Positions 17,110 to 24,952 of a DNA stretch of 64,000 nucleotides are shown here, piece by piece. The stretch comes from Mariniphaga sediminis (lineage in GTDB: Bacteria > Bacteroidota > Bacteroidia > Bacteroidales > Prolixibacteraceae), in NCBI RefSeq assembly GCF_003573545.1, contig NZ_QWET01000007.1:62001-126000 (forward strand). Direction: 5' to 3'. The notes below the pieces were generated by a model. It was not told the origin of the DNA and searched no databases. It worked only from the letters and a program-made list of their open reading frames with translations. The stretch's first letter is position 1. Each line of letters begins with the position of its first letter. Position numbers and translations under genes: made by a program.

Positions 17110-17241
17110 TTAATGGCAACCGCAATTTGTGTCACATCCTGAATGGGAGTTTCGTTTCTTTTTCAGGAAGAATTTTTTAACCAGGTAAGCCAGCGCTGCC
17201 AATACAATCAGGTAAACCAGTATGTTTTGTAATTCCCACAT
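17110..17241 (-). CDS. FeoB-associated Cys-rich membrane protein (43 aa)
   Basis: The start is ATG 17241, 20 bp after the feoB stop. The product has one transmembrane helix (ILVYLIVLAALAYLVKKFF), a basic stretch and the Cys-rich tail SGCDTNCGCH. This is the usual pattern of the small protein that follows feoB in many Bacteroidota and Firmicutes. It probably sits in the inner membrane with the tail in the cytoplasm and assists ferrous iron transfer, by inference. Confidence 0.85.
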   Translation of the reverse strand: MWELQNILVYLIVLAALAYLVKKFFLKKKRNSHSGCDTNCGCH

Positions 17242-17261
17242 CTTACTCAATTTTTTAGTGT

Positions 17262-19364
17262 CTATTTTATAAACTGGTATGCCAGCAAAGCCGTAACATA
17301 AGCAAAGCCGGTCATGAAAAAAAGTTGGATCAGGGGCCACTTCCAACTGTACGTTTCCCGTTTTACGACGGCCAGTGTGCTCATACACTGCATGGCAAAG
17401 GCGTAAAAGAGGAGAAGGGAAATGCCTGTTGGAAAGTTAAATGTTTTTTCTCCTGTCCATTCGTTTATTTCACCGGAAAGCCGTGTTTTTATCGTTTCTT
17501 TTTCTTCGGTTCCCACACTGTATATGGTGGCGAGAGAACCTACAAATACTTCGCGGGCGGCAAATGAAGTAACCAGTGCAATCCCAATTTTCCAGTCGTA
17601 ACCCAGTGGACGGATGACGGGTTCAATGACATGCCCGATGATGCCAATGTATGAATGGCGTAGCTTGTACGATGCGATAGCTGTATTCCGCTCTTCTTCG
17701 CTAAGTTGTGTGTTTCCGGGTTGCGCCATGACGATTTCTTCTGCATTCTTAAATTGTTCGGAAGGCCCGTGCGAGGCCAGAAACCAGAGTACAATGGAAA
17801 TGGCCAGAATTATTTTCCCTGCATTAACCACAAAGTCTTTGGTTTTCTCCACCACCGTGTAGGTCACGTTTTTTACCATCGGCATTCTGTAGCCGGGCAT
17901 TTCGGCCACAAAAAATGAACGGCTTTTTATTTTCAGTATTTTGTTTAAAATGAAGGCTGAAAAAATGGCCATAATAAGACCGAGAAGGTACAGCACCATC
18001 AGCGTGAGCCCCTGCAGGTTGAGCCCCATAAAATTTTGGTCGGGAATTACCAGCGCCACAATAATAAGATATACCGGCAAACGGGCTGAACAGGTTATGA
18101 ATGGCGTTACAAGAATGGTAATCAGGCGCTCTTTCCAGTTTTCGATGGTCCGTGTGGCCATGATGGCCGGAATGGCGCAGGCAGTGCCCGATATGAGCGG
18201 AACCACACTCTTCCCGCTTAGCCCGAAACGGCGCATAAAACGATCCATTATAAAAACTACCCGGCTCATGTAACCACTTTCTTCGAGGATGGAAATGAAC
18301 AGGAAAAGAAAGGCAATCTGCGGCATAAAAATCACGATTCCCCCAATGCCCGGAATAACACCTTCGGCAAGAAGTTCGGTGAAAGAGCCGGAAGGAAGGG
18401 TGTTACTTACCCATTCGGCCATGGATGCAAACAACCCGTCAATGAAATCCATGGGATAGCTGCTCCAGTTGTAAATTGACTGGAATACGAGCAGCATAAT
18501 CAGGAAAAAAATGACATAACCCAATACCCGGTGGGTTAAAATACGATCTATCCTGCTGCGGAGGTCGGTTGCGGCGGCCAGGTCCTTTTTGTACCCTTCT
18601 TTCAGCAGCTTATTAATAAACAGATAGCGCAAAATGGTTTCCTTTTGCTGCATTTTTTTGCGTTCCGTCTGGCTTCGTTCGGGAAAACCATTGGTATCGT
18701 GCAACCGGTGTTCACTATTTTTATGATCGAGAAAATCTGACTCCCGGGTGTGAGTCAGCCAGAGTTTATACAAATCCTCACCGGGGAAAGCTTTTTGCAG
18801 TTCTGCAAAGTACACCGGATCAATATCGGTAACTTTTATACAGGAACTGACTGACAGTTCCCGGAATTGTAAAATGAGTTTTTTTAACTCGTCAATGCCG
18901 GTTCCTTTCCGGGCGCTCACCAGTGCAATTTTGGTGTGCAGTTGTTTTTCAAATAAGGCGATGTCCAGCGAAATCCCTTTTCGCGGCATTATGTCGGCCA
19001 TGTTAACAACCAGGATGACCGGAATTTTAAGATCTTTTATCTGTGTGAACAGGAAGAGGTTTCGCTTTAAATTTTCCACATCGGCCACCATAACCACCAG
19101 GTCGGGACGACTCTCCGGCTCACTGTCAAGCAACAGTTGCACCACAATTTGTTCATCGGCAGATGTTACATTAAGGCTGTAAGTTCCCGGCAAGTCAGTA
19201 ATCCGGGCTTTGGAGCCGTCCGGCAATTTGCAGGTACCTACCTTCTTTTCAACCGTAATACCGGGGTAGTTCCCTACTTTCTGGTTTAACCCGGTAAGCT
19301 GGTTAAATACAGAGGTCTTCCCTGTATTCGGGTTTCCGATAAGCGCCACATTGAGTTCTGCCAT
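17262..19364 (-). CDS. feoB: Ferrous iron transport protein B (700 aa)
   Basis: The N-terminal G domain has GNPNTGKTS (10-18, G1), ITDLPGTYSL (G3) and VVNMADI (G4). It is followed by a linker and two gate domains with multiple helices, for example GIVIFMPQIAFLFLFISILEESGYM and AIPAIMATRTIENWKERL, both hallmarks of FeoB. Length is normal for the family. It imports Fe2+ across the inner membrane and is important under anaerobic conditions. It starts 3 bp after feoA and precedes the small Cys-tailed protein: a complete feo operon. Confidence 0.97.
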   Translation of the reverse strand: MAELNVALIGNPNTGKTSVFNQLTGLNQKVGNYPGITVEKKVGTCKLPDGSKARITDLPGTYSLNVTSADEQIVVQLLLDSEPESRPDLVVMVADVENLKRNLFLFTQIKDLKIPVILVVNMADIMPRKGISLDIALFEKQLHTKIALVSARKGTGIDELKKLILQFRELSVSSCIKVTDIDPVYFAELQKAFPGEDLYKLWLTHTRESDFLDHKNSEHRLHDTNGFPERSQTERKKMQQKETILRYLFINKLLKEGYKKDLAAATDLRSRIDRILTHRVLGYVIFFLIMLLVFQSIYNWSSYPMDFIDGLFASMAEWVSNTLPSGSFTELLAEGVIPGIGGIVIFMPQIAFLFLFISILEESGYMSRVVFIMDRFMRRFGLSGKSVVPLISGTACAIPAIMATRTIENWKERLITILVTPFITCSARLPVYLIIVALVIPDQNFMGLNLQGLTLMVLYLLGLIMAIFSAFILNKILKIKSRSFFVAEMPGYRMPMVKNVTYTVVEKTKDFVVNAGKIILAISIVLWFLASHGPSEQFKNAEEIVMAQPGNTQLSEEERNTAIASYKLRHSYIGIIGHVIEPVIRPLGYDWKIGIALVTSFAAREVFVGSLATIYSVGTEEKETIKTRLSGEINEWTGEKTFNFPTGISLLLFYAFAMQCMSTLAVVKRETYSWKWPLIQLFFMTGFAYVTALLAYQFIK

Positions 19365-19367
19365 GTT

Positions 19368-19613
19368 TCATTCTGCTTTCGCAATTTCTATTAATGCGGC
19401 GGTCTCCCTGCGTATGGCAAAATAACTACCGCTGATGTTTAAATACAAGAGATCGTTAAAAGGAGAAAGCTGAATGAGTTGTACTTCATTCCCGGGCAAA
19501 CACCCCATCTCCTGCAATTTTACAGGGATGGCATCGGTTGAATATTCCCCGATAATCCCTTTTTCCCCCTTTTTCAAATGGGCAATTGTGTTTTTTATCA
19601 CTTTATTTAACAT
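19368..19613 (-). CDS. feoA: Ferrous iron transport protein A (81 aa)
   Basis: An SH3-like FeoA domain is visible: LKKGEKGIIGEYSTDAIPVKLQEMGCLPGNEVQLI and PLYLNISGSYFAIRRETAALI-like ending. The start was set at ATG 19613 (MLNKVIKN), since a longer open frame upstream does not match the family. It binds FeoB at the cytoplasmic side and is the first gene of feoAB. No convincing iron-box or promoter was recognised upstream. Confidence 0.9.
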   Translation of the reverse strand: MLNKVIKNTIAHLKKGEKGIIGEYSTDAIPVKLQEMGCLPGNEVQLIQLSPFNDLLYLNISGSYFAIRRETAALIEIAKAE

Positions 19614-19801
19614 CAGGCAGCAATTTATGTTCTCGTTTACAATTTTTCTGAATATCTGACTCTGTTTTAAGAGGGCAATAATATTGTATTTCCTGAAACG
19701 GATCAATCCCAACAAATAGGGATTTTAAAGTATTTTATTTTGCCCGCGTATTTTAAGTTATTTCTGATTGAACAATCATTTTTTAGTTGTGTTTCCTAGG
19801 T

Positions 19802-20176
19802 GTGTCAATAAAATATCCGGTCATATCAGTTGTCTTGTCGGCCATATTGGTTTTGCACTCCGTGTTGCCATTTGTAGAATATTATGCTTTTAAGGAGTAT
19901 ATTATTGAAAATTTATGTATTGAACGGGATAACCCAAAATCCTGTTGCCAGGGAAAGTGTTACCTGGAAAAAAGAATCAGGGAAACCAATACAGACACCC
20001 CGCAAGATGAACAAGCTCCTGCTGTTTCGAAAACAGAACGCGTAGAATACAATTTACCTGCGGGGTACAGTATTTCGGTTTGTGTTTTCGAACATCCTGC
20101 CGAATTCGGTTACATTATTCCCGGATACGATTTTAATTTTTACGAGGCTGTTTTTCATCCGCCTCAAAAAGTATAA
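19802..20176 (+). CDS. Small membrane protein with a CCQGKC motif, probably metal-related (124 aa)
   Basis: No ATG is available: a stop codon at 19784-19786 is followed in frame by TTG 19787 and GTG 19802. GTG is preferred because AGG precedes it. An N-terminal hydrophobic helix (VISVVLSAILVLHSVLPFVEYY) leads into ENLCIERDN and SCCQGKCYLEKRI, a pattern common in short Bacteroidota proteins encoded near TonB receptors for transition metals. The Cys cluster could bind copper. It opens the putative metal-uptake set on the plus strand, divergent from feoAB. The function is inference. Confidence 0.6.
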   Translation: MSIKYPVISVVLSAILVLHSVLPFVEYYAFKEYIIENLCIERDNPKSCCQGKCYLEKRIRETNTDTPQDEQAPAVSKTERVEYNLPAGYSISVCVFEHPAEFGYIIPGYDFNFYEAVFHPPQKV

Positions 20177-20540
20177 TTCCTTTTAGAGATTGTTTTGATT
20201 TTATTCGTTGGAATTATTCCGATGTGCTTTTTGTTTGGATAAAACGGATTTTATGCGAACCATTTCCGTTGTTTACGAAAAATTCAATGCCACTGAAACG
20301 AAATAGTCGCAGCATAAAATAAACGGATAAATTCAACGCAGTCTCCCGTTCAACCTTTCTTTTTACGCCATTTAACCGCTTCCCTGATGGGGAACGAGGG
20401 TGTTTATGGTATCTCCGGAGCAGCTTAATTGTTCTGAAGATACACAGTTCCTGTTTCTATTTTATACAATGTAATGGGAGAGAAGAGAGGAAAATTACCA
20501 TGTTTTATATGTATTTAGTTTTAAGATTTTTAATTGAAAG
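20177..20540. other. 364-bp gap, no gene supported
   Basis: Nothing coding is convincing. A 9-bp inverted pair, ATTTTATGC (20248-20256) and GCATAAAAT (20312-20320), is the only structure noticed. The stretch probably carries the promoter of the lipoprotein/TonB receptor pair. Confidence 0.4.
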
Positions 20541-21350
20541 ATGAATAACAGAAATTTTTTGATCGTGCTTTTTCTTGCTCTTGTTTTTGTAGCCTGTGAG
20601 AAAGACGATGAATATATTCAGGATATAGAAGAGACGATGGTATCCATCGCAAAAGCTGACTCCGAATCCGGTTATTTTAGTGTAGAATTATTAGCAAAAG
20701 ATACGTTGTTTGAAGGGTATAATAGCCTGTTCCTCGATATTACAAAAAAATCGGATTTGGAACCGGTATCCCAGGCATCTGTCGCATTTTTTCCGCTGAT
20801 GAATATGGTCGCAATGAAACATGCCGCACCCGTCGAAAATCCGGAGACGTTTCCAAACGAAGAGGGTTATTTTGAAGGCGCCGTAGTTTTTATTATGCCT
20901 GATAATCCCGATGAAAGCTGGAGCCTGGCCGTGGCAATAGATGCTGACGGTGTAAAAGATACCGTCAATTTTATGATACCGGTGGTCAAAAGTCTTGAGG
21001 AAGCGCGTAAAATAAGTATCATGTCTGAAATTGACGGGAAAATCTATTTCATATCGCTGCTGGAACCGTCAGAACCAAAAGTAGGAATGAACGATATTGA
21101 GTTCACGGTTCACTACCGCCAAAACATGATGAGTTTTCCGCCTGACGAAGACATTTCAATAACCATAGAGCCCGAAATGCCTTCCATGGGACACGGTTCA
21201 CCCAATAATGAAAATCCCGTGCATGTTGGAAACGGGCACTACAAAGGAAAGGTTAATTTTACCATGACTGGTTGGTGGCGTATAAACCTGGAGCTTACCA
21301 AAAACGGGGCAACGGTTGCCAACGACTTATCGTTTGATGTAACTTTTTAA
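20541..21350 (+). CDS. YtkA-like domain lipoprotein (269 aa)
   Basis: A lipoprotein signal (FLIVLFLALVFVAC, Cys 19) precedes a protein with two beta-sandwich parts. The C-terminal part has VHYRQNMMSFPPDEDISIT, MPSMGHGSPNN and MTGWWRINLELTKNG, which fit YtkA/FixH-like domains often found in copper-handling and cytochrome-oxidase assembly loci. Met and His residues (MPSMGHG) could bind copper. It is 46 bp upstream of the TonB receptor and in the same direction, so it is probably its periplasmic or surface partner. Confidence 0.72.
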   Translation: MNNRNFLIVLFLALVFVACEKDDEYIQDIEETMVSIAKADSESGYFSVELLAKDTLFEGYNSLFLDITKKSDLEPVSQASVAFFPLMNMVAMKHAAPVENPETFPNEEGYFEGAVVFIMPDNPDESWSLAVAIDADGVKDTVNFMIPVVKSLEEARKISIMSEIDGKIYFISLLEPSEPKVGMNDIEFTVHYRQNMMSFPPDEDISITIEPEMPSMGHGSPNNENPVHVGNGHYKGKVNFTMTGWWRINLELTKNGATVANDLSFDVTF

Positions 21351-21396
21351 TGGGGTAAAGAGCATCCTTTCTCTTTCCTTTTTTACCGGAATAACA

Positions 21397-23463
21397 ATGA
21401 AGACTTCATTATTTTTGTTGTGCCCGCTGATTGCCTTTAGCAATTATTTGTGGGCACAACAATCCGGCAGCGACATGCCGAAAGATACTGTTCAGATTGA
21501 AGAAATAACGGTGACGCAGAATTTTATTCTGAACGATGAAAACATGGTAAAATATTACCAGTCGTCTCACAGTTCGGGGATCGATAAAATGAATGCCCGC
21601 CTGGGAGGTGTTTCCCTTATCAGCAGGGGGGCGTATGCCCGGGAACCTGTTTTAAACGGTTTTTCCGGCGGGCAGATTAATGTGACCATTGGCGGAATGA
21701 AAATGTTTGGCGCCTGCACCGACAAAATGGATCCCATCACCTCCTATATTGAGCCAATTAATCTGAAAAGTGTCCGGTTAAACCAGGGAACAACTGGCAA
21801 CAAAAGCGGCAGCACAGTCGGGGGGGCTTTTGATATGGAATTGCAACAGCCCGAGAAATCGGCTTTCAATCTGGAAACAGGTGCCAGGTATGAAACCGTT
21901 TCCACCGGAAAAACCGGGTTTCTTCTTTTGAATTATGGTCAGGAACAATGGGCTTACCGGGTAAGTGGTGTTTACAAACATTTTTTACCCTATGCCGGAG
22001 GAGACGGAAAAACAGTGCCATTCACGCAATATGGAAAAATAAATCTCCTCCAATCGTTTCTGTACAGTCCGGCTTCCAGGCATCGTTTTATTTTCGACTG
22101 GCTGATTGATGATGCTTTCGATATCGGGTATCCGGCCTTGCCCATGGATGTAAGCAGGGCAAAAGGGCGAATGTACAGTTTGGAATTTGCTTCAGGTAAG
22201 CGAATGTTGAATATCAGTAACTTAAAAGCGAAAGTGTATTGCAATTCGGTTTTTCACCTCATGGACGACTCGCAACGGGATAGCTTATATTTTGTGAAAA
22301 GCTCAAAGACGGGTAAGTTGGATAGTGTTTACATGAAAATGGATATGCCCGGATGGACGCGCACCAGCGGCGCCTTTGCAGAAGGGGATATCCGCTGGTC
22401 AGAGAAAAACCTGTTTTCGTTTAAACTGGAAAGTTATTCCAACTGGTCGAAAGCCGAAATGACCATGTTTATGAATAACCTTTCAAATCCCGGAGAGCCG
22501 CCTATGTTTGCAGAAACCTGGCCCGAAAACCGGCGGTGGGTATCGGGTGTTTTTATTAAAAACGATTACGTGTTAAGCCCGAAAACAATGGTTAGCGCCG
22601 ACTTTCGCGCGGATTACAGCTCCTCCGTAATTTTATCGGAACAGGGGAGGCAGCAGTTTAATTCGTTGGGATACCCGGTTGACCGAAATTTTCAAAAAAT
22701 AGTCAAATCGGGAAATCTGATGGTAGCCCATTCCCTTCAGCGGTTCTGGCAACTCAAAGCCGGAGTAGGGTGGGGCGAGCGACTTCCCACACTCTCGGAG
22801 CAATTTGGTTTTTACCTGTTCAACGCCCTCGACGGGTACGATTATCTGGGTAATCCCCATATAAAACCAGAGCAATCATACAGTTTTTTTGTCCACCTGA
22901 ATTATTCGCAGGCCCGTTTTAAATTTTCGGCAGAAGCCCGGTACAATCATATCAACAATTATATTCTGGGACTTAACGACCCGGGGTTTGAGGCATTGAA
23001 TTTATACGCTTCAGGCATCAAAAAATATGAAAATATCGATTTTGCCAGGCTGTTTTCAGCCAACGTGCAATTTTTGTGGGAACCGTTTCAATGGCTTGAG
23101 TTTTTTAATGTGATGAAATATAATTGGGGAGAGACCTTTGCAAACCGCCCGTTGCCTTTAATCCCTCCACTCAAAAATTTGTTTTCAGTTCATGTGGAAG
23201 GGAAAAATTTTAATGTTCAGGCCGAAACCGAATACTCCGCCCCGCAAAACCGGATAAACAAAAATTTTGGAGAGACAGAAACCCCCGGGTTTTTTTTACT
23301 GCATTTTAAGACGGGGTATAAAATAAAAGCAGGCCCGTCGGTTATTCATTTGAATGCAGGCATCGAAAATATTCTGGATAAGGTTTATTCTGAGCATCTT
23401 GACTGGGGGAACTATAACCGCCCGGGGAGAAATTTTTACCTGTCGGTGAGTTATAAACATTAA
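21397..23463 (+). CDS. TonB-dependent outer-membrane receptor, OprC/NosA-like copper type (688 aa)
   Basis: A signal peptide (to about residue 20) is followed by a plug domain (IEEITVTQNF near 34-43, ISRGAYAREPVLNGFSGGQINVTI) and a 22-strand-type barrel ending in YLSVSYKH with the terminal aromatic pattern. In the plug, GACTDKMDP places C107 and M111 in a CxxxM arrangement like that described for the copper site of Pseudomonas OprC. With the YtkA-like lipoprotein and the CCQGKC protein, copper import is the best reading. It lacks the extra N-terminal domain of SusC-type receptors. Metal identity is inferred. Confidence 0.82.
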   Translation: MKTSLFLLCPLIAFSNYLWAQQSGSDMPKDTVQIEEITVTQNFILNDENMVKYYQSSHSSGIDKMNARLGGVSLISRGAYAREPVLNGFSGGQINVTIGGMKMFGACTDKMDPITSYIEPINLKSVRLNQGTTGNKSGSTVGGAFDMELQQPEKSAFNLETGARYETVSTGKTGFLLLNYGQEQWAYRVSGVYKHFLPYAGGDGKTVPFTQYGKINLLQSFLYSPASRHRFIFDWLIDDAFDIGYPALPMDVSRAKGRMYSLEFASGKRMLNISNLKAKVYCNSVFHLMDDSQRDSLYFVKSSKTGKLDSVYMKMDMPGWTRTSGAFAEGDIRWSEKNLFSFKLESYSNWSKAEMTMFMNNLSNPGEPPMFAETWPENRRWVSGVFIKNDYVLSPKTMVSADFRADYSSSVILSEQGRQQFNSLGYPVDRNFQKIVKSGNLMVAHSLQRFWQLKAGVGWGERLPTLSEQFGFYLFNALDGYDYLGNPHIKPEQSYSFFVHLNYSQARFKFSAEARYNHINNYILGLNDPGFEALNLYASGIKKYENIDFARLFSANVQFLWEPFQWLEFFNVMKYNWGETFANRPLPLIPPLKNLFSVHVEGKNFNVQAETEYSAPQNRINKNFGETETPGFFLLHFKTGYKIKAGPSVIHLNAGIENILDKVYSEHLDWGNYNRPGRNFYLSVSYKH

Positions 23464-23633
23464 GCCGGAACCTTCGTTTGAGGAAAGGAAAATGAGCAAC
23501 ATAAAACAGTGGATTTTCGGATTTATCAACATCGAATAAATCCCATTTTATAAGGCGAATATTGACCAAAAATTTGCAACCTGTTTATAACTCTTTCCAT
23601 TAAAATCAATTCAAAAACCTTAAAATTGCATCA

Positions 23634-23816
23634 CGGTTATAGGTTTATCTCAAAATAAATCTTTTTGATGATAAAAAAAGGGAATCCCGTGTAAATCGGG
23701 AGCTGTACCCGCAGCTGTAAGTCCGTTAAAAGTTTTTGAACTTCATAGCCACTGTCCGGTAGCCGCCGGATGGGAAGGCAATCAAAAACAGGACAAGCCA
23801 GAAGACCTGCCATAAT
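23634..23816 (+). promoter_or_regulatory. Cobalamin (B12) riboswitch upstream of nrdBA
   Basis: The conserved cobalamin-riboswitch landmarks occur in order: GGTTATAGG at the 5' side, GGGAATCCCGTGTAAATCGGGA, GCTGTACCCGCAGCTGTAAG, and the B12 box AGCCAGAAGACCTGCC (23797-23812). The aptamer ends about 140 nt before the nrdB start. The gap 23464-23953 contains nothing else of note. High cobalamin would be expected to repress the B12-independent ribonucleotide reductases downstream; the organism probably has a B12-dependent enzyme elsewhere. Whether control is at transcription or translation is not clear. Confidence 0.93.
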
Positions 23817-23953
23817 CGTTTTTTAATTAGGCTTTCGGGAGTTAGAGCCTGGTTCGGGATTGAATATTTCTGTTAGATACAACGTTTTCGATATTCCGTC
23901 TTTGGGCCTTTCTGCTTCCGGGAGAATTTGGTGAATAACTAAAAAAACGAAGT

Positions 23954-24940
23954 ATGAAGGCAAAATTAATCGGACGTACCTCGGTGCGCGACAACATTAG
24001 ACTTAGCGAGAATCCCTCGTACCCTGTTTTCAGGGAACTGTATGAAAAACAAAAAAAAGCAGTCTGGTTTCCCGAAGAGCTGAATATCCAGCAGGACGCG
24101 CTGGATTACCACCACCTTTTGCCCGACGAAAAAGATCTGTTTGACACGGCAGTCGGTTACTTTTCTTCTTCCGAATTGCTGGTGCAAAATGTGCTGGTTA
24201 ACGCCTTTTTTCCGTTACTGACTGACCCTCATGCCAAAATGAGTTTCAGCGCCCAGCTTTTTATGGAAAACATTCACAGCGATTTTTTTGAAAGCGTGCT
24301 GCAGTCGTTTGGGATGGATCATAAAGCCATGTACGAAGTAGCATTTTCTAATCCGTTTTTGCGGAAGAAACAGTCGCTGATTGTGGAAGAGATCGACAAA
24401 ATCAGTTACGGGCAGATTAACCCTGATACGTTACAGGGCCAAAAGCAGATACTACGCGCTATTTTGCTGAATAACATCGTACTGGAAGGTATCTTCTTTT
24501 ATTCGAGCTTCGCCCATTTTTTTGCCTTGAAGGAAATGGGTAAAATGAAAAATGTTGCTTCCGGAGTGGAACTGGTTTTGATTGACGAATCGCTGCACCT
24601 GCAAAACGGTATCGAAGCCATCCTGATTATGCTGGAAGAAAGCCCCGAAATTGTAGATGATGAGGAATTTGTGGAAGAGATTCGCGCTGTTGTCCTGAAA
24701 GGATTGCAACTGGAACTGGACTACATTCGCTCGAAATTTGGTCAGCGAAGCCTGTTGGGGATGTCGTATCCCGAGTTGGAAAAATACCTGAAGTATATTA
24801 CCGACAGGCGTCTTACCGAGTTGGGGTTCGAAGCAGAATTTAATATCAGTGAAAATCCGCTCCGGTTTCTTCAAAAAGAAGATGTGAAAAAGCTCATTAA
24901 CTTTTTTGAAGTGTCGTCAACAGAATACACAAACTATTAA
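23954..24940 (+). CDS. nrdB: Class I ribonucleotide reductase small subunit, class Ic-like (328 aa)
   Basis: The ferritin-like R2 fold is recognised by its metal ligands: E74 (SSSELL), E105 and H108 (MENIHSDFF), E178 (LEGIFF), E212 and H215 (DESLHLQ). The residue four after H108, which is the radical Tyr in class Ia/Ib, is Phe (F112), and the first ligand is Glu rather than Asp. Both are marks of class Ic proteins such as that of Chlamydia, which use a Mn/Fe cofactor in place of a tyrosyl radical. It makes deoxynucleotides with NrdA. It is the first gene after the cobalamin riboswitch, 12 bp before nrdA. Confidence 0.92.
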   Translation: MKAKLIGRTSVRDNIRLSENPSYPVFRELYEKQKKAVWFPEELNIQQDALDYHHLLPDEKDLFDTAVGYFSSSELLVQNVLVNAFFPLLTDPHAKMSFSAQLFMENIHSDFFESVLQSFGMDHKAMYEVAFSNPFLRKKQSLIVEEIDKISYGQINPDTLQGQKQILRAILLNNIVLEGIFFYSSFAHFFALKEMGKMKNVASGVELVLIDESLHLQNGIEAILIMLEESPEIVDDEEFVEEIRAVVLKGLQLELDYIRSKFGQRSLLGMSYPELEKYLKYITDRRLTELGFEAEFNISENPLRFLQKEDVKKLINFFEVSSTEYTNY

Positions 24941-24952
24941 AGCGAACGTGAA

